Below, in pieces: positions 27,395-37,180 of a stretch of DNA of 64,000 nt. Both the position numbers and the translations under genes were made by a program. This stretch comes from Planobispora rosea (lineage in GTDB: Bacteria; Actinomycetota; Actinomycetes; Streptosporangiales; Streptosporangiaceae). Positions within the stretch are counted from its first letter, which is position 1. Each line of letters begins with the position of its first letter. The notes below the pieces were generated by a model, which was not told where the DNA came from, made no database searches, and was given only the letters and a program-made list of their open reading frames with translations. The DNA is taken from positions 1 to 64,000 of the forward strand of contig NZ_BMQP01000002.1 of assembly GCF_014648175.1 (NCBI RefSeq), written 5' to 3'.

Positions 27395-28459
27395 TCAGCG
27401 GTTGACCAGGGGGCCGGAACCGGTGGAGCCGCGCACCACCAGCTCGGGCTGGAAGACGAGTTCGACGTGCTTGGCGGGCGCCCCGTTGATCTCCTCCACG
27501 AGGGTCTCCACGGCGGCCGAGGCCATCGCGCCGATCGGCTTGCGCACGGTGGTCAGCGGCGGGTCGGTGAAGGCGATCAGCGGTGAGTCGTCGAACCCCA
27601 CCACCGACACGTCGTCCGGCACCTGCAGCCCACGGTCCCGGCAGGCCCGGATGACTCCCAGCGCCATCAGGTCGGAGGCGCACACGATGCCGGTGCACCC
27701 CCGCTCCAGCAGCTTCACCGCGGCGGCCTGGCCGCCCTCGACCGAGAACAGCGAGTGCGAGATCAGCTCGTCCACCTCGGCCGTCCCGAGCAGCTGCGCC
27801 ATCGACTGCCGGTAGCCCTCGATCTTGCGGATCACCGGCACGAACCGGCGGGGCCCGACGGCCATGCCGATGCGCTCGTGGCCGAGGTCCACCAGGTGCT
27901 GTACGGCCAGCCGCGCGGCGAGCCGGTCGTCCGGCGAGATGAAGGGGGCGTCGATCTGGTCGCTGTAGCCGTCCAGCAGGACGATCGGCAGCCCGCGGTC
28001 GGTGAGCCGGGTGTAGCGGTCCATCCGGGCGGTGACGTCGGCGTGCAGGCCGGAGACGAAGACGATGCCGCTGACCCCGCGGTCGATCAGCAGCTCGGTG
28101 AACTCGTCCTCGGGCGCGCCGCCGGGCAGCTGGGTGCAGAGCACGGGCGTGTAGCCGTGCTGGGTCAGCGCCTTCTCGATCGCCTGGGCGAAGGCCGGGA
28201 AGATCGGGTTGTCCAGCTCCGGCGTGACCAGCCCCACCAGCCCGTTGCTGCGCTGGCGCAACCGCTGCGGACGCTCGTAGCCCATCAGGTCCAGCGCCGT
28301 CAGCACCGCCTGCCGGGTGGCCGCCGAGACCCCCGGCTTGCCGTTGAGCACCCGGCTCACCGTGGCCTCGCTCACTTTTGCCTGGACGGCGATGTCGGCC
28401 AGCCGGGTGCCGGCTCCGTCGGGACGAGGCCGGGGCATCCGCGTTACTTCACCGTCCAT
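27395..28459 (-). CDS. LacI-family regulator, paralogue 1
   Basis: 354 aa. The helix-turn-helix is near residues 20-45 (LADIAVQAKVSEATVSRVLN) with the hinge region of LacI proteins, then a periplasmic-binding-protein-like sugar domain ending in ELVVRGSTGSGP. About 80% identical in protein to the regulator at 32440-33489; over 227 bases covering the DNA-binding domain and first effector strands the genes differ at one base. Divergent from the MsiK-like ATPase and upstream of the PfkB kinase. GGTGAGG precedes the chosen ATG; an ATG seven codons later is possible. Confidence 0.93.
   Translation of the reverse strand: MDGEVTRMPRPRPDGAGTRLADIAVQAKVSEATVSRVLNGKPGVSAATRQAVLTALDLMGYERPQRLRQRSNGLVGLVTPELDNPIFPAFAQAIEKALTQHGYTPVLCTQLPGGAPEDEFTELLIDRGVSGIVFVSGLHADVTARMDRYTRLTDRGLPIVLLDGYSDQIDAPFISPDDRLAARLAVQHLVDLGHERIGMAVGPRRFVPVIRKIEGYRQSMAQLLGTAEVDELISHSLFSVEGGQAAAVKLLERGCTGIVCASDLMALGVIRACRDRGLQVPDDVSVVGFDDSPLIAFTDPPLTTVRKPIGAMASAAVETLVEEINGAPAKHVELVFQPELVVRGSTGSGPLVNR
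28146..28372 (-). repeat. 227-base block shared with the second LacI gene
   Basis: Identical to 33191-33417 (same orientation, 5045 bases apart) except at 28320/33365. It encodes most of the helix-turn-helix, hinge and first effector-domain strand. The rest of the two genes is clearly more divergent. Confidence 0.9.
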
Positions 28460-28766
28460 CGCAGTACCTCACCATGGGGGCGGATGGCGCGCAAGCCGGG
28501 CGGGCTCCGCACGGGCGCTCCACCCCCACCCATGGAACTCTTTTCCGAAACTTTCCGCAAACTTTAACATCTCTGGCTCGCCCGGGTAACGAAGTACCAA
28601 AATCTGGCGATAAGAACAGCCAGCTACTCACGAGAGACAGAGATGTGACCAGGAGGTGTGCGATTTCTAACGACATCTATGGACACACGGGTACGTGTCG
28701 CGATGTACTACCTCATCAATCACAGGGTTGGATCCGGACATCCACGTCCGGGAGGAACGAGCGCGC
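28460..28766. promoter_or_regulatory. Divergent promoter region between LacI-1 and MsiK-like ATPase
   Basis: About 300 bases with no gene. Its left third contains two direct repeats, CCGAAACTTT (28545-28554) and CCGCAAACTTT (28555-28565), in an AT-rich island. TTTCCGCAA at 28552-28560 is one mismatch from the TTGCnGCAA palindromes at the pullulanase promoter. The region therefore probably binds the LacI proteins and controls both flanking genes. Confidence 0.5.
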
Positions 28767-30053
<1,287 letters not shown>

Positions 30054-30060
30054 CCCGCCC

Positions 30061-30126
30061 CGCCGGGCTGTGTTCACCGGCCCGCTCCGCCGGGCTGTGT
30101 TCACCGGCCCGCTCCGCCGGGCGGGG
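30061..30126 (+). repeat. 27-base tandem repeat after the ATPase gene
   Basis: CGCCGGGCTGTGTTCACCGG plus CCCGCTC occurs twice exactly (30061-30087, 30088-30114), followed by a partial third copy. Each copy has GC-rich ends able to pair, so the array may serve as a terminator between convergent genes. Confidence 0.8.
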
Positions 30127-30128
30127 CG

Positions 30129-30764
30129 TCAGGCGGAGGCGGCCATGATGGAGACGATCTCCAGGACCCGGTTGGCACGGTCCACCTCCGCGCGATGGAA
30201 GGGCGGGCCCTCCGTGCGGGCCAGGACCACGTGGAGGGCCGCCCCGGGAACCGGGAGGCTCATCAGCCGGTAGGGTCCCGAGGTCAGCACCGAGGGGCGC
30301 AGGGACGCGAGATCCCCGATCTTGACGCCGACCAGGCTGCCGGTCTCGTCGAGCGTGTCCGGAGCCTGCCAGCTGCGGTGGACGAGCTCTCCCCCGGCGG
30401 AGACGGCGACCGCCCACTCCGCGCCCACGAGACCGGGGACCGCGTCCACCAGCGTGGGATAGGCCCGCGAGGGATCGGCGGCGACGTGGCGGAGCAGGTC
30501 GTAGTCGGGGGCGGCGCCGGGGGTCTCCCGGGTGGGCCAGACACCCTCGACGCGCAGCCCGGGGACCACCGGCAGGCGGTCCCGGACCGCCTCGGCGTCC
30601 GGAGCCCCGGGACAGGAGACGATGAAGTCGTCCACCGCACGGCCGGTCTCCCGTTCCAGCACCGTCACCTGGAGGATGTCCGCACCGAGCGTGCCGAGCA
30701 CCCGGGCCACCTGTCCCAGGGCGCCCGGCCGGTCGGGAAAGGAAACCCTGAGCCGCAGTATCAT
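30129..30764 (-). CDS. ACT-domain protein
   Basis: 211 aa. Residues 1-70 are an ACT domain (LRLRVSFPDRPGALGQVARV, then LGADILQVTVLERETGRAVD), the small-molecule sensor of amino-acid metabolism. The C-terminal 130 residues (AVSAGGELVHRSWQAPDT, then LHVVLARTEGPPFHRAE) look like a GAF-like or unclassified domain. Similar actinomycete proteins are annotated only as ACT-domain proteins; no ligand is known. RBS GAGAGGTGGA lies before the chosen ATG. A TTCTGG-N8-CCAGAA inverted repeat lies upstream. Confidence 0.8.
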   Translation of the reverse strand: MILRLRVSFPDRPGALGQVARVLGTLGADILQVTVLERETGRAVDDFIVSCPGAPDAEAVRDRLPVVPGLRVEGVWPTRETPGAAPDYDLLRHVAADPSRAYPTLVDAVPGLVGAEWAVAVSAGGELVHRSWQAPDTLDETGSLVGVKIGDLASLRPSVLTSGPYRLMSLPVPGAALHVVLARTEGPPFHRAEVDRANRVLEIVSIMAASA

Positions 30765-30817
30765 CACCGTCCACCTCTCTTCGGACATCAGGGTGCCCTG
30801 GACAGGTTTCACCAATG

Positions 30818-30837
30818 TTCTGGGATGGTGTCCAGAA
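30818..30837. promoter_or_regulatory. Inverted repeat upstream of the ACT-domain gene
   Basis: TTCTGG-GATGGTGT-CCAGAA is a perfect six-base inverted repeat with an eight-base spacer, 54 bases upstream of the ACT-domain start and just beyond the stop of the beta-helix gene. It may be an operator or part of a terminator. Confidence 0.35.
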
Positions 30838-30888
30838 TATGTCCCCGCTCCGCGGCGACCTGCGGGAGGGCCGCCGGTGACGGGACGG

Positions 30889-32283
30889 CTACTGCTGGTA
30901 GGCGCCGGCGGCCGGGTTCGCGGGCAGGGGACGGCCGGACAGGTCGCGGGCCAGAGCGGCTCCGCCGTACCAGGACGGGCCGAGCTTGACGCCGCGCCCG
31001 AACACCGGGGAACCGGGACCGGGGCGCATGTTCCCGGCGCTGCGGAAGCGGGGATCGGCCATCACGGACTTGGGGCCGAGCTTGAACTTCCTGCGGCCCT
31101 GGTAGACGCTCCCCGCCTCGTCGGCGCCCTTGCCGTCCTCGAAGCCGGCCGTCCCGCCGACCACGATGACGTTGTTGCGGAGCTTCAGGATGGCGGGCGA
31201 GCAGCCGTGGTGGCAGGACCAGCCGATGGTGTCGCGTCCGGGCAGGCGGACCGTGTTGTGCACGGCGACGGTGCCCTTCACCGGGCCGACGCTGTGCCTG
31301 GCGCCCCGGGTGACCAGGAAGGCCGCGCGCCTGCGGGAGGAGGTGACCAGGTTGTGCGCGAACACGTTGCCGGTGGCGGTCTTGCCCTTCTGGGCGCCGA
31401 GTTCCACGAAGGTCTCGTTGTTGCGCGCGATGTTGTGGGTGACGCGGTTGCGGTCGCCGTTGTAGACCTCGACGGCGGCTCCGTCGGCGCGGTAGTCGTG
31501 GCTGGCCGCGTAGCTGCCGGTGATGAGGTTGCCGGTGATGAGGTTGTCGTCGCCGTTGAGCAGCACGCCGAAGGCGCCGGAGTCGTCGTCGCCGCCCCTG
31601 GTGTTGACGCTCATCCGGTCGTTGCCGGTCAGGACGCTGTCCTTGACCGTGTTGTGGGCGCCCATGATGTGCACGCCGCTGATGTTGCCGTCGGCCTGCA
31701 CGGCGTCGAGCACGTTGCGGTCGCCGCTCACCTCGAAGCCGGACCACATGCACCTGCTGGCCCTGATCCCGATCACCCGCACGTAGGAGCCGGTGATCAC
31801 CACGCAGTTGCCGTCCCTGCCGCTGATCTTCGGGGACACGCCCTCGCCGTACGTCCCGACGGTGATGGGGGCGGCGGCGGTGCCCCTGCCGCTCAGCGTG
31901 AGCGTTCCGGTCCAGCTCCCGCCGCGCTTGAGGCGGACGGCGTCGCCGGGCTTCAGGTCGGCGGCGTTGACGGGGTCCAGGGACTTCCAGGCGGTGGTGA
32001 CCGAGGTGCCCGCCGCGGAGTCGTCGCCCGCCCGGGAGTCGACGTAGTAGGTCGTCCCGGCGGTCACGGCTCCGGCGGCCGGTACGGGGTTGCCGGCCGG
32101 AGCGAGGGCCCCGGAGGAGGCGAGGGCGCCGGCCGCGGCGGCGGCTCCGGGCGCCGCGGCGACCCCGACCGGTGTGGGGCTCCCGGAGGAGGCGAGGGCG
32201 CCGGCCGGTGCGGGGGCCAGTAGCCCTCCCACCGCCACGACCCCCACTCCGAGGGCGATCCACCGCTGTCCGGTCCGGTCCAT
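30889..32283 (-). CDS. Secreted right-handed beta-helix protein
   Basis: 464 aa. A signal peptide (IALGVGVVAVGGLLAPAPAG) is followed by an Ala/Gly/Pro linker with internal repeats (ALASSG twice). The domain then opens with TYYVDSRAGDDSAAGTSVTT, typical of pectate-lyase-like parallel beta-helices, and successive short coils (NVLDAVQADGNISGVHIMG, NTVKDSVLTGNDRM, NLITGNLITGSYAA). Such proteins are polysaccharide lyases, hydrolases or epimerases; no catalytic residues can be named. I use the ATG with GGAG eight bases upstream. It lies between the second LacI gene and the ACT gene on the same strand. Confidence 0.82.
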   Translation of the reverse strand: MDRTGQRWIALGVGVVAVGGLLAPAPAGALASSGSPTPVGVAAAPGAAAAAGALASSGALAPAGNPVPAAGAVTAGTTYYVDSRAGDDSAAGTSVTTAWKSLDPVNAADLKPGDAVRLKRGGSWTGTLTLSGRGTAAAPITVGTYGEGVSPKISGRDGNCVVITGSYVRVIGIRASRCMWSGFEVSGDRNVLDAVQADGNISGVHIMGAHNTVKDSVLTGNDRMSVNTRGGDDDSGAFGVLLNGDDNLITGNLITGSYAASHDYRADGAAVEVYNGDRNRVTHNIARNNETFVELGAQKGKTATGNVFAHNLVTSSRRRAAFLVTRGARHSVGPVKGTVAVHNTVRLPGRDTIGWSCHHGCSPAILKLRNNVIVVGGTAGFEDGKGADEAGSVYQGRRKFKLGPKSVMADPRFRSAGNMRPGPGSPVFGRGVKLGPSWYGGAALARDLSGRPLPANPAAGAYQQ

Positions 32284-32439
32284 CCGGGCACGCTCCATCA
32301 ACGTCATAGCTGGCATGGTCAGGGGTGAATACTTCCATACCGTCACCGGTGTCGTCATTTCGCACCCGGGATCCACAGCGAACCGTTACCGCACGCCAGA
32401 GGCCATTTCTGGCTCCCATGACCTTTCCCGGACGATCGC

Positions 32440-33489
32440 TCAGCGTATGATCTTCGGCCCCGAGCCCGTCGATCCGCGCACGATGAACTCCGGCTGGAAG
32501 ATGAGCTCGGAGTGCTGCCCCGGAGTCCCCGCGATGGCCTCCAGGAGGGTGTGCACCGCGGCGGCGACCATCGACTGCACGGGCTGGCGCACGGTGGTCA
32601 GCGGCGGGTCGGTGAAGGCGATCAGCGGCGAGTCGTCGTATCCGACGATCGAGACGTCCCCCGGCACCGTCAGCCCCCGGTCCCGGCAGGCCCGGATCGC
32701 CCCCAGCGCCATCAGGTCGGAGGCGCACACGATGCCGGTGCACCCCCGCTCCAGCAGCACCGAGGCGGCGGCCTGGCCGCCCTCGACCGAGAACAGCGAG
32801 TGCGAGATCAGCTCGTCCACCTCGGTCGCGCCGAGCAGCTGCGCCATCGCACGCCGGTAGCCCTCGATCTTGCGGATCACCGGCACGAACCTGCTCGGCC
32901 CCACCGCCAGGCCGATGCGCTCGTGGCCGAGGTCCACCAGGTGCTGTACGGCCAGCCGCGCGGCGGCCCAGTCGTCCGGTGAGATGAACGGGGCCTGCAC
33001 ATCGCCCGAGTGCCCGTTGAGCAGGACGATCGGCACGCCCTGCCCGAGCAGCCGGGTGTAGCGGTCCTGGTTGGCGGTGACGTCGGCGTGCAGGCCGGAG
33101 ACGAAGATGATCCCGCTGACCCCGCGCTCGACGAGCATCTCGGTGAACTCGTCCTCGGCGGCGCCGCCGGGCAGCCGGGTGCACAGCAGCGGCGTGTAGC
33201 CGTGCTGGGTCAGCGCCTTCTCGATCGCCTGGGCGAAGGCCGGGAAGATCGGGTTGTCCAGCTCCGGCGTGACCAGCCCCACCAGCCCGTTGCTGCGCTG
33301 GCGCAACCGCTGCGGACGCTCGTAGCCCATCAGGTCCAGCGCCGTCAGCACCGCCTGCCGGGTGCCCGCCGAGACCCCCGGCTTGCCGTTGAGCACCCGG
33401 CTCACCGTGGCCTCGCTGACCCCGGCGTGCGCGGCGATGTCGGCCAGGCGGGCCTGACCGCTCCCGAGCGGGCCGCCGTTGTACGTCAT
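32440..33489 (-). CDS. LacI-family regulator, paralogue 2 (MalR-like)
   Basis: 349 aa. Helix-turn-helix LADIAAHAGVSEATVSRVLN, then a LacI effector domain ending EFIVRGSTGSGPKIIR. It follows the alpha-glucosidase gene by 67 bases on the same strand, so it is probably the last gene of the maltodextrin operon and its regulator, as malR is linked to malEFG in streptomycetes. The recognition helix and hinge are the same as in paralogue 1, so both should bind the same operator. Ligand-domain differences (for example LNGHSGDVQAPF against LDGYSDQIDAPF) may give different inducers. Confidence 0.93.
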   Translation of the reverse strand: MTYNGGPLGSGQARLADIAAHAGVSEATVSRVLNGKPGVSAGTRQAVLTALDLMGYERPQRLRQRSNGLVGLVTPELDNPIFPAFAQAIEKALTQHGYTPLLCTRLPGGAAEDEFTEMLVERGVSGIIFVSGLHADVTANQDRYTRLLGQGVPIVLLNGHSGDVQAPFISPDDWAAARLAVQHLVDLGHERIGLAVGPSRFVPVIRKIEGYRRAMAQLLGATEVDELISHSLFSVEGGQAAASVLLERGCTGIVCASDLMALGAIRACRDRGLTVPGDVSIVGYDDSPLIAFTDPPLTTVRQPVQSMVAAAVHTLLEAIAGTPGQHSELIFQPEFIVRGSTGSGPKIIR

Positions 33490-33556
33490 CGCGTCCCCGT
33501 CCCCCGTGAACCGCCGTCACGCGCTCTCACGGCCTCATCCCCCGTGGCCCGTGTCG

Positions 33557-35173
33557 TTACGTGTCATCACGCCCCCACCAGGCGGCGGAGTCCGGCGCGA
33601 GCCGTACGGTGCCGTCCTCCACCACAGGAGTGGCACTGGCCAGCAGGAGCCTACCGGGTGCGGGCAGCTCGACCGGCTCCCCGGTCAGGTTGATCGTGAC
33701 GGCGAGCCCGTCGCCCCGGCGGAAGGCCAGCGTGCCCTGCGGGGAGTCCAGCCAGGTCAGCGGGGCGTCGCCGGAGGCGTCCAGGTCCCGCCGGATCCGC
33801 AGAGCCGTGCGGTAGAGGCTCAGCGTGGAGGCGGGGTCGCGCAGCTGCGACTGGACGCTGAGCGGGCCCCAGGAGTCCGGCATGGGCAGCCACGTCGCCT
33901 CGATGCCGGGCATGGTGAAGCCGAAGTGCGGCTCCACATCGGCCCACGGGATCGGCACCCGGCAGCCGTCGCGCCCGTCCTCGGGGTTGCGCAGCCGCTG
34001 GGGGTCGCGCAGGAACTCCTCGGGCAGGTCGAGCACCTCGGGGAGACCGAGCTCCTCGCCCTGGTAGATGTACGTGGAGCCGGGCAGGGCCAGGGTCAGC
34101 AGGGCCGCCGCGCGGGCCCGGCGGAGCCCGAGCTCGCCGTGGCCGTAGCGGGTGACGTGCCGCTTGACGTCGTGGTTGGAGAGCACCCAGGTGGCGGGCG
34201 CGCCGACCGAGCCGGCGGACCGCAGCGACTCGTCGATCACCAGGCGGAAGGCCTCGGCGTCCCACGGGGTGGTCAGGAAATGGAAGTTGAACGCCTGGTG
34301 CAGCTCGTCCGGGCGGACGTAGTTGGCCAGCCGGTCCAGGGTCGGCACCCAGGCCTCGGCGACGCCGATCCGCTCCCCCGGGTAGGAGTCGAGCAGCCGG
34401 CGCCAGGCACGGTGGATCTCGTGCACGCCGTCCTGGTCGAAGAACGGGACCACCTCGGTACCGATCATCTTGACCTGGTCGGGGTGGCCGACGTCGGGCA
34501 GGCCCTCGGCCTTGACCATGCCGTGGGAGACGTCGATGCGGAAACCGTCGACCCCCAGGTCGAGCCAGAACCGCAGGATCGACTCGAACTCGGCGTGGAC
34601 CTCGGGGTTCTCCCAGTTCAGGTCGGGCTGCTCGGGGGCGAACAGGTGCAGGTACCACTGCCCGTCGGCCAGCCGCGTCCAGGCCGGGCCGCCGAAGACC
34701 GACTCCCAGTCGTTCGGCGGCAGTTCGCCGTGCGCCCCCTTGCCCTCGCGGAAGATGTAGCGCTCACGCTCGGGGCTGCCCGGCCGGGCGGCCAGGGCCT
34801 GCTGGAACCAGACGTGCTGGTCGGAGGTGTGGTTGGGGACCACGTCGACGATCACGCGCAGGTCGTGCGCGTGGGCGTCGTCGATCAGCGCCTTGGCGTC
34901 GGCGAGCGAGCCGAAGATCGGGTCCACGTCCCGGTAGTCCGCCACGTCGTAGCCGAAGTCGGCCATCGGAGAGGTGTAGAAGGGGTTCAGCCAGATCGCG
35001 TCCACTCCCAGGTCGGCGAGGTACCGCAGGCGGGACCGCACTCCCAGGAGGTCGCCGATGCCGTCACCGTTGCCGTCGGCGAAGCTGCGCACGTAGACCT
35101 GGTAGATCACCGCGTCCCGCCACCATCGGGTGGCGGCCTCCGCGGCAGGGTCCACGTGGACGAGCTCGGTCAT
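33557..35173 (-). CDS. GH13 alpha-glucosidase
   Basis: 538 aa, no signal peptide, so cytoplasmic. The GH13 barrel begins at WWRDAVIYQVYVRSFADGNG; the catalytic set is Asp214 (GVDGFRIDVSH), Glu273 (GVAEAWV) and Asp335 (LSNHD), with the Ca/substrate motif VVPNHTS. It resembles actinomycete AglA-type alpha-glucosidases that release glucose from imported maltose or maltodextrin; oligo-1,6-glucosidase or trehalulose-type activity cannot be excluded. It lies 91 bases downstream of the MalG-like permease in the same direction. Confidence 0.93.
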   Translation of the reverse strand: MTELVHVDPAAEAATRWWRDAVIYQVYVRSFADGNGDGIGDLLGVRSRLRYLADLGVDAIWLNPFYTSPMADFGYDVADYRDVDPIFGSLADAKALIDDAHAHDLRVIVDVVPNHTSDQHVWFQQALAARPGSPERERYIFREGKGAHGELPPNDWESVFGGPAWTRLADGQWYLHLFAPEQPDLNWENPEVHAEFESILRFWLDLGVDGFRIDVSHGMVKAEGLPDVGHPDQVKMIGTEVVPFFDQDGVHEIHRAWRRLLDSYPGERIGVAEAWVPTLDRLANYVRPDELHQAFNFHFLTTPWDAEAFRLVIDESLRSAGSVGAPATWVLSNHDVKRHVTRYGHGELGLRRARAAALLTLALPGSTYIYQGEELGLPEVLDLPEEFLRDPQRLRNPEDGRDGCRVPIPWADVEPHFGFTMPGIEATWLPMPDSWGPLSVQSQLRDPASTLSLYRTALRIRRDLDASGDAPLTWLDSPQGTLAFRRGDGLAVTINLTGEPVELPAPGRLLLASATPVVEDGTVRLAPDSAAWWGRDDT

Positions 35174-35264
35174 GTTGTCCCCCGATCAAATAACGACATA
35201 TCAGGACGTGTTAGCACAGTGGTGTTGCATGGGTTTACGTAGTGTTACGTGGTGGCGCAGGGTG

Positions 35265-36161
35265 TCACAGCTTCGTGGCGCCGGCGGTGAGACCGGCCAC
35301 CAGGTTGCGCTGGACGAGCAGGAAGACGACCGCCGCCGGCACCGCGATCAGCACCGCGGCCGCGGTCATCAGGCCCCAGTCGGACCAGTGCTGGCCGACG
35401 AACTGCTGCAGGCCGGCCGCGAGGGTTCGCGTGTCGTCCCCCGTCATGAACACCGTGGCGTAGGCGACCTCGCCCCAGGCGGTCATGAAGGAGTAGAACG
35501 CGGTGACCGCGAGGCTGGGCCGGGCCAGCGGCAGGATGACCCGCCAGAAGGTGCCGAACGGGCTCAGCCCGTCGATCATGCCGGCCTGGTCGATCTCACG
35601 CGGGATGGAGTCGAAGTAGCCCTTCATCATCCACGCGCAGAACGGCACCGCCACCGTCATGTAGGCGATGACCAATCCCGGGATCTGGTTGAGCAGGCCG
35701 AGACCGGCCATCAGGTTGTACAGCGGCACGATCAGGATCGCCACCGGGAACATCTGGGTGATCAGCAGCATCCACATGACGCCGCGGTAGCCCGGGAAGC
35801 GGAAGCGGCTGATCGCGTACCCGGTCGTCGAGGCCAGGAACACCCCGATGATCGTGGTCAGACCCGCGATGATCACCGAGTTGAGCAGCCAGGACGGGAA
35901 CTGCGTCTCGGTCAGCACCCGGGTGTAGTTCTCCAGTGAGGAGTCGTCGAAGAGCTTCAGCTCGGTGGACAGCCAGCCGTCGCGCGGCTTGAGCGAGGTC
36001 AGGATCAGCCAGACGACGGGGAAGATCGAGATGAGGGACGCGAGGATGAGCGTGCCGTGCAGCAGGATCGAGCTGCCGAGGCTGCGCTCGTCACGGCTGC
36101 GGACGCGGCGGCGCCCCGTGGCCCTCCCGGAGGTCCCGGTGTTCACGGTCGCGGTGCTCAT
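35265..36161 (-). CDS. malG: Maltodextrin ABC transporter permease, MalG type
   Basis: 298 aa. Six predicted helices, starting with ILLHGTLILASLISIFPVVW, and the EAA-loop region around REIDQAGMIDGLSPFGTFWR. Start and upstream stop share one base (TGATG) and GGGGAGG lies just ahead. Second permease of the maltodextrin cassette; no ATPase gene follows. The maltodextrin assignment rests on the flanking amylases and alpha-glucosidase; gene name by analogy. Confidence 0.92.
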   Translation of the reverse strand: MSTATVNTGTSGRATGRRRVRSRDERSLGSSILLHGTLILASLISIFPVVWLILTSLKPRDGWLSTELKLFDDSSLENYTRVLTETQFPSWLLNSVIIAGLTTIIGVFLASTTGYAISRFRFPGYRGVMWMLLITQMFPVAILIVPLYNLMAGLGLLNQIPGLVIAYMTVAVPFCAWMMKGYFDSIPREIDQAGMIDGLSPFGTFWRVILPLARPSLAVTAFYSFMTAWGEVAYATVFMTGDDTRTLAAGLQQFVGQHWSDWGLMTAAAVLIAVPAAVVFLLVQRNLVAGLTAGATKL

Positions 36162-37177
36162 CACCAGACCTCCCCTTGCTTGCGCAGCGCGCGGCGGTAG
36201 ACGACGGCCATCACGACCAGGAGCAGCAGGATGAGCACGCCCCAGGCCGCCGAGCCGGAGTAGTTGCGGATGCCGGTGAAGGCCTCGCGGTAGGCGTAGG
36301 TGACCAGGATCTCCGTGGAGCTGCCCGGGCCTCCGCCGGTGATCAGGAAGATCAGCGGGAACATGTTGAACGTCCAGATCGTGCCCAGCAGGATCACGGT
36401 GCTGGAGACCGTGCGCAGGCCGGGGATCGTGACGAAGCGGAAGCGCTGCCACGGGGTGGCGCCGTCCACCTCGGCCGCCTCGTAGAGCTCGCGCGGGATC
36501 GACTGGAGCCCGCCCAGCAGGGCCAGCATCATGAAGGGGATGCCGATCCAGACGTTGACCGCGATGACCGCGATCTTCGCTGTGGTCGGGTCGTCGAGCC
36601 AGCCGACGCCGCCCAGGCCGACGCCCCGCAGCATGGCGTTGATGACGCCGTAGTCGCTGTTGTAGAGGTAGCGCCAGATGAACGCGGCGACGAACGGGGG
36701 GATCGCCCACGGCAGGATCAGCAGCACCCGGTAGGCCGAGCGGAAGCGCATCCTCCGGTTGAGCATCAGGGCCAGGCCGAGCCCGATGCCGTAGTGGAGC
36801 GCGACGCAGGCCACGGTCCACAGGACCGTCCAGGTGAGCTTCTCCCAGAACAGGCCGCTGCCGAGGATGGAGACGTAGTTGTCCAGCCCGGTGAACTCGT
36901 AGGTCGAGGGGATGACGTTGACGCCGATCGTGCGGCCCATGTTGGCCTCGGTGGCGTCGGTCAGGGAGAGGTAGACGCCGCGCACCAGCGGCCAGCCGAT
37001 CAGCGCGGCGGTGACCACGATGACCGGGGCGACCATGGCCCAGGCGTACCAGTACTGGCTCAGTGAGCGGCGGAGGGGCCCGGGCCGGCCGCCGCGGCCC
37101 GGGCCGCGGGCGCCGTCAACGGCGCCCGCGGCCCGGTCCCTGGTCGTGCCGGTCGCACGTCCAGTGGAGGTCGCCAC
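36161..37177 (-). CDS. malF: Maltodextrin ABC transporter permease, MalF type
   Basis: 338 aa. A basic, Gly/Arg-rich cytoplasmic N-terminus of about 40 residues precedes the first helix (AWAMVAPVIVVTAALIGWPL). The EAA loop is YEAAEVDGATPWQRFRFVTI. GTG start three bases after the binding-protein stop; stop overlaps the next permease by one base. Partner of the MalG-type protein. Confidence 0.92.
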   Translation of the reverse strand: MATSTGRATGTTRDRAAGAVDGARGPGRGGRPGPLRRSLSQYWYAWAMVAPVIVVTAALIGWPLVRGVYLSLTDATEANMGRTIGVNVIPSTYEFTGLDNYVSILGSGLFWEKLTWTVLWTVACVALHYGIGLGLALMLNRRMRFRSAYRVLLILPWAIPPFVAAFIWRYLYNSDYGVINAMLRGVGLGGVGWLDDPTTAKIAVIAVNVWIGIPFMMLALLGGLQSIPRELYEAAEVDGATPWQRFRFVTIPGLRTVSSTVILLGTIWTFNMFPLIFLITGGGPGSSTEILVTYAYREAFTGIRNYSGSAAWGVLILLLLVVMAVVYRRALRKQGEVW

Positions 37178-37180
37178 GGA

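Noticed and set aside
30061-30126. A 27-base repeat as a possible attachment site or CRISPR
   Set aside because: Only two full copies, no spacers, no integrase or cas gene nearby; a terminator-like duplication is simpler.
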